Assembly: GCA_039185235.1 (NCBI GenBank) | Contig: JBCDAS010000175.1 | Span: 1-9,095 of the forward strand | Direction of reading: 5' to 3' | DNA length: 9,095 nt | DNA from: Thermohalobaculum sp039185235 | GTDB taxonomy: Bacteria > Pseudomonadota > Alphaproteobacteria > Rhodobacterales > Rhodobacteraceae | Translations under genes and position numbers: made by a program | The notes under the pieces: model-generated | The model's database searches: none | Seen by the model: the letters and a program-made list of their open reading frames with translations, nothing else | What the model was told of the DNA's origin: nothing | Part shown: piece after piece, positions 6,517 through 9,095 of the stretch | Position numbering within the stretch: position 1 is the first letter of the stretch | Layout of the letters: every line of letters starts with the position of its first letter

Positions 6517-6606
6517 TCTTAACGAGTGCAAGAATCCTGACTTGATGGTTGTTTTAGTTTCTTTTTGGCATGTATTGAAGCAGTGTGCGCTGCGACAAAG
6601 AGGGGT

Positions 6607-6669
6607 CTGTCCTCTTGAGTCGCTTACCGTCTTAGTTGAGGACAGGTTCATACACCTGTTCTAAACCTG
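6607..6669 (+). promoter_or_regulatory. Inverted-repeat cluster in the nqrA leader (operator or RNA switch candidate)
   Basis: Three copies of one 5-base half-site occur: CAGGT (6643-6647, inverted), ACCTG (6654-6658) and ACCTG (6665-6669), with centres exactly 11 bases apart. The first two form a hairpin of 9 pairs with one G-U wobble (6639-6647 with 6654-6662) around a 6-base loop. GAGGACAG (6638-6645) is also a perfect complement of CTGTCCTC (6607-6614), so two stems compete for the same bases. No T run follows. The cluster could be a protein operator on DNA or two alternative RNA structures about 90 bases before nqrA; which one cannot be told from sequence. Confidence 0.4.
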
Positions 6670-6687
6670 ATGTGTGGGATCGAGCCG

Positions 6688-6759
6688 ATGAAAGAGTATG
6701 TCAGCTATCAGCATCAGCCAGCCCGATTGAGAGACCTCGGGAGATTCCGACCGACATGA
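6688..6759 (+). CDS. Possible 23-codon leader ORF coupled to nqrA
   Basis: ATG 6688 opens a 23-codon frame (MKEYVSYQHQ..., Arg-rich towards the end) whose TGA at 6757-6759 overlaps the nqrA ATG as ATGA. GGGA at 6675-6677 and nearby bases could serve as a ribosome site about 10 bases upstream. It contains no membrane segment and no run of a single amino acid. It could be a translated leader that couples ribosomes to nqrA, or a chance frame; there is no protein-level evidence. Confidence 0.3.
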   Translation: MKEYVSYQHQPARLRDLGRFRPT

Positions 6760-8099
6760 AGCACTTCACCCTCCGCAAAGGCTTGAATGTACCGATCCTG
6801 GGAGCCCCAGCTCCTGCGATCGAGCCAAGTGCACCGGTGAGGACGATTGGGATCATTGGCGAGGATTACCTGGGGCTGAAACCTCGCCTCTCGGTCGCCG
6901 AAGGTGATCCCGTCTCTCCGGGCAGCCCGGTTATGAACGACAAAGACATGCCGAGCGTCCAGATCGTCTCGCCAGTCTCGGGACGGATCAAGGCGATCAA
7001 TCGCGGTGCACGGCGCAAATTGGTGAGCATAGAGATCGAAGTCGATGACGCCAGCGGGGAGCCGGTCGACTTCTCTGAGACTGGTGATGTATCGACCCCA
7101 GAAGGTGTCGCAGAACGCCTCTGCGCCGCGGGGCTTTGGACATCTTTTCGGACCAGACCCTATTCGCGAGTTCCAGACCCAGAGACACGGCCCGCGGCGA
7201 TCTATGTCACGGCCATGGACACAGAGCCCCTTGCTGGTGATCCCGAGGCGATCATTCGTGAGGAGACAGACGCCTTCGCATCAGGATTGCGCGTGATTGC
7301 CACTCTTTCAGATGGCAAGACCTATCTGTGCCATGGCGGGGCGGAGAACTATCCGGGCAGCGATGTGCCAGGGATTGAGGCCGTGAGCTTCTCCGGGCCA
7401 CATCCAGCCGGGCTTGCGGGCACCCACATGCATTTCCTCGAACCGCCGCGAGCCGACAAGACCGTTTGGACCATCAGCTATCAAGACGTGCTTGTGATCG
7501 GACGGCTTCTATTGACGGGGCATTACGATGCCTCCTGCGTGGTGGCTCTGACAGGTCCGGTCTGCGCAAATCCTCGCCATGTCAGGACCGTTGCGGGGGC
7601 CTCGATGGTCGACCTCTCCGCAGAAGATCTGCCAACGGATATGCCGGTTCGGATGATCTCCGGATCGGTCCTATCTGGACGCATGGGCGAAGGCCCAAGC
7701 GCCTATCTTGGGCGTTACGCCCGTCAGATCACGCTGATTGAGGAAGATCACAAACAGATCCCTTTGGGTTGGATCCGGCCAATGCCCAGCAAATATGCCT
7801 TTCAGCCTGTTTTGGGCTCGGCCTGGGTCAAACGTCTGTTTCCACTGACCTCTAACCTGAATGGCGGTCGCCGGGCCATGGTGCCTCTGGGCACTTTTGA
7901 GCAGCTCATGCCACAAGACTTCCTGCCGACACAGTTGCTGCGCGCCCTGTTGGTTATGGACACCGATCAGGCCCAGGCGCTTGGTGCCTTGGAGTTGGAT
8001 GAGGAGGATCTTGGTTTGGTTGGCTTTGCCTGTCCCGCAAAGTACGAGTACGGAGTTGCTTTGAGGGATTGCCTGAACCGGATCGAAAAGGAGGGGTGA
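6756..8099 (+). CDS. nqrA: NqrA, Na+-translocating NADH:quinone reductase subunit A
   Basis: NqrA is the peripheral cytoplasmic subunit of Na+-NQR that contributes to the quinone-binding region. At 447 residues it matches the family length (about 446 in Vibrio). The N-terminal KGLNVPILGAP, the RnfC/NqrA-like barrel-sandwich stretch (SPVSGRIKAINRGARRKLVSIEIE) and the later GTHMHFLEPP and the near-terminal LDEEDLGLVGFACPAKYEYG region are typical. ATG 6756 follows GGGAG (6739-6743) at 12 bases; the frame is open to 6636 but the upstream codons do not look like NqrA. The gene ends three bases before nqrB, and its final codons contain the nqrB ribosome site, so the two are translated together. Subunits C to F would be expected past the window end. 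Confidence 0.95.
   Translation: MKHFTLRKGLNVPILGAPAPAIEPSAPVRTIGIIGEDYLGLKPRLSVAEGDPVSPGSPVMNDKDMPSVQIVSPVSGRIKAINRGARRKLVSIEIEVDDASGEPVDFSETGDVSTPEGVAERLCAAGLWTSFRTRPYSRVPDPETRPAAIYVTAMDTEPLAGDPEAIIREETDAFASGLRVIATLSDGKTYLCHGGAENYPGSDVPGIEAVSFSGPHPAGLAGTHMHFLEPPRADKTVWTISYQDVLVIGRLLLTGHYDASCVVALTGPVCANPRHVRTVAGASMVDLSAEDLPTDMPVRMISGSVLSGRMGEGPSAYLGRYARQITLIEEDHKQIPLGWIRPMPSKYAFQPVLGSAWVKRLFPLTSNLNGGRRAMVPLGTFEQLMPQDFLPTQLLRALLVMDTDQAQALGALELDEEDLGLVGFACPAKYEYGVALRDCLNRIEKEG
8089..8094 (+). promoter_or_regulatory. Ribosome binding site of nqrB
   Basis: AGGAGG lies inside the last codons of nqrA, 8 bases before the nqrB ATG at 8103. It is the strongest Shine-Dalgarno in the window. Confidence 0.85.
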
Positions 8100-8102
8100 T
8101 CG

Positions 8103-9095
8103 ATGGCCCTGCGCGAATTCTTTGACCGGATCGAGCCGAATTTCGAAAAAGGCGGCAAGTGGGAGCGGTACTTCCCGATCTATGAGATGGTCGAGAGTTT
8201 CCTCTACACACCAAAGACGGTGACGACGGTCGCGCCTCATGCGCGATCCTATATCGATATGAAGCGGATCATGACCTATGTGGTCATCTCGACGATCCCT
8301 TGTATCCTGATGGGCCTCTATAATGTCGGTTATCAGGCCAATCTGGCCCTTGCGGATTTCGAGGCGACCGGTTGGCGGGCCTGGATCTTATCAGCCACTG
8401 GCATCGGTTTTGACCCCAATAATCCGATCGCCTGCTTCATTCACGGTGCGCTTTACTTCCTGCCGATCTACATCACGACGCTGGTCGCAGGCGGGATCTT
8501 CGAGGTCATCTTTGCCACTGTCCGAAAACACGAGGTGAATGAGGGTTTTCTCGTTACTTCAATGCTTTACGCGTTGATACTGCCAGCAACCACCCCTCTT
8601 TGGCAGGTGGCGCTTGGGATCATATTCGGCGTCGTGATTGGCAAGGAGGTCTTTGGTGGCACTGGCAAGAACTTCCTAAACCCGGCCCTGACCGGGCGCG
8701 CTTTCCTCTACTTCGCCTACCCGGCGCAATTGTCGGGTGAGGCCGTGTGGGTTCCCGTTGACGGCTTCACTGGGGCGACGGCACTTGCGGTGTCTGCGGC
8801 GGACGGATTTCAAGAGCTCAGCGCGCGCGGCATGACCTGGTGGGACAGCTTTATCGGCTTCATTCCAGGCTCGATCGGAGAGACTTCGACCCTGGCTTGT
8901 CTGATCGGGCTCGCCTTCCTTCTGGCAACGAGGATCGCCAATTACCGGATGGTATTAGGCTGCCTCGGCGGGATGATCGGGTTTTCGCTGCTGCTGAATT
9001 GGGTCGGTTCGGACAGCAACCCGATGTTTGCTATGCCGTGGTATTGGCACCTTGTGACCGGAGGGTTCGCATTCGGGCTGGTCTTTATGGTCACC
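8103..9095 (+). CDS. nqrB: NqrB, Na+-translocating NADH:quinone reductase subunit B (3' truncated by window)
   Basis: NqrB is a polytopic membrane subunit that carries covalent FMN and a riboflavin and lies on the Na+ path. The window holds the first 331 codons with no stop; the family runs to roughly 400-415. Residues 1-50 form the soluble N-terminus, then hydrophobic segments appear at about 57-77, 112-140 and 153-180, with more after 265. The stretch ATVRKHEVNEGF (138-149) is close to the Vibrio sequence. The flavinylation motif is DGFTGAT at 220-226, where Thr226 is the FMN attachment site expected for ApbE (Thr236 in Vibrio numbering). GSIGETS at 256-262 is the conserved NqrB/RnfD loop. 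The true end and the rest of the operon are outside the window. Confidence 0.95.
   Translation, partial: MALREFFDRIEPNFEKGGKWERYFPIYEMVESFLYTPKTVTTVAPHARSYIDMKRIMTYVVISTIPCILMGLYNVGYQANLALADFEATGWRAWILSATGIGFDPNNPIACFIHGALYFLPIYITTLVAGGIFEVIFATVRKHEVNEGFLVTSMLYALILPATTPLWQVALGIIFGVVIGKEVFGGTGKNFLNPALTGRAFLYFAYPAQLSGEAVWVPVDGFTGATALAVSAADGFQELSARGMTWWDSFIGFIPGSIGETSTLACLIGLAFLLATRIANYRMVLGCLGGMIGFSLLLNWVGSDSNPMFAMPWYWHLVTGGFAFGLVFMVT

Larger units (their letters stand above)
6456..6755. other. Divergent regulatory region between apbE and nqrA
   Basis: This 300-base stretch should hold promoters for both apbE-nqrM (minus) and nqrAB (plus). On the minus strand, TAGGAT (plus bases 6489-6494) and TTGCGG (6511-6516) are 16 bases apart and form a weak promoter candidate for apbE. 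No convincing sigma-70 promoter was found for nqrA. The right half holds an inverted-repeat cluster (6607-6669) and a short ORF overlapping the nqrA start, described separately. The part 6545-6600 is T-rich but otherwise featureless. Confidence 0.5.

Noticed and set aside
6636..6755. N-terminal extension of NqrA
   Set aside because: NqrA family proteins begin at the MKxFxLxKGLxxPI region encoded from 6756; the upstream codons show no similarity.
7671..8240. 189-codon open frame on the minus strand
   Set aside because: Antisense to nqrA and nqrB; no domain content.
8323..8538. 71-codon open frame on the plus strand
   Set aside because: Out-of-frame shadow inside nqrB.
1..9095. Insertion sequences, CRISPR arrays, tRNA or rRNA genes
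   Set aside because: No transposase-like frame, regularly spaced repeat or RNA-gene signature was seen; genes are compact and codon use is even.

Overview
The window looks like chromosomal DNA from an alphaproteobacterium, most likely a marine Rhodobacterales (roseobacter-type) organism. The basis is moderately high GC, alphaproteobacterial codon use and the style of the proteins; no marker gene fixes the taxon. It is densely packed with genes, and I see no mobile element, rRNA, tRNA or CRISPR array.

Region 1 (1-4219, + strand) is a tightly packed five-gene operon that looks like a periplasmic iron-acquisition module. The genes are the C-terminus of an imelysin-family (IrpA-like) protein, a small BFD-type [2Fe-2S] ferredoxin, a di-heme cytochrome c oxidoreductase of the DUF1111 family with two CxxCH sites, a second shorter imelysin-like protein, and a DUF1513 beta-propeller-like protein with a twin-arginine signal and a TTG start. 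Genes overlap or nearly touch at every junction. The ferredoxin is odd because its first cysteine pair reads Cys-Ser-Ser rather than Cys-x-Cys.

Region 2 (4220-5116) holds a two-CBS-domain protein on the minus strand and, divergent from it, an unrecognised small protein with two membrane segments.

Region 3 (5151-9095) is a Na+-translocating NADH:quinone oxidoreductase (Na+-NQR) locus. The structural genes nqrA and nqrB (cut by the window end) run on the + strand. The two maturation genes, apbE (FMN transferase) and nqrM (DUF539), form their own unit on the minus strand, divergent from nqrA; in the familiar Vibrio-type arrangement they follow nqrF. ApbE would attach FMN covalently to NqrB at the threonine of the TGAT motif visible here (Thr226) and to NqrC outside the window. 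NqrM is needed to assemble the metal centre of the complex.

The 300-bp divergent space between apbE and nqrA is the most information-rich non-coding part. It holds a CRP/FNR-like palindrome next to apbE, three ACCTG half-sites spaced exactly 11 bp apart, two mutually exclusive hairpins, and a possible 23-codon leader ORF whose stop overlaps the nqrA start in an ATGA. These leader features are the best candidates for undescribed regulation. No wholly new enzyme system is evident.
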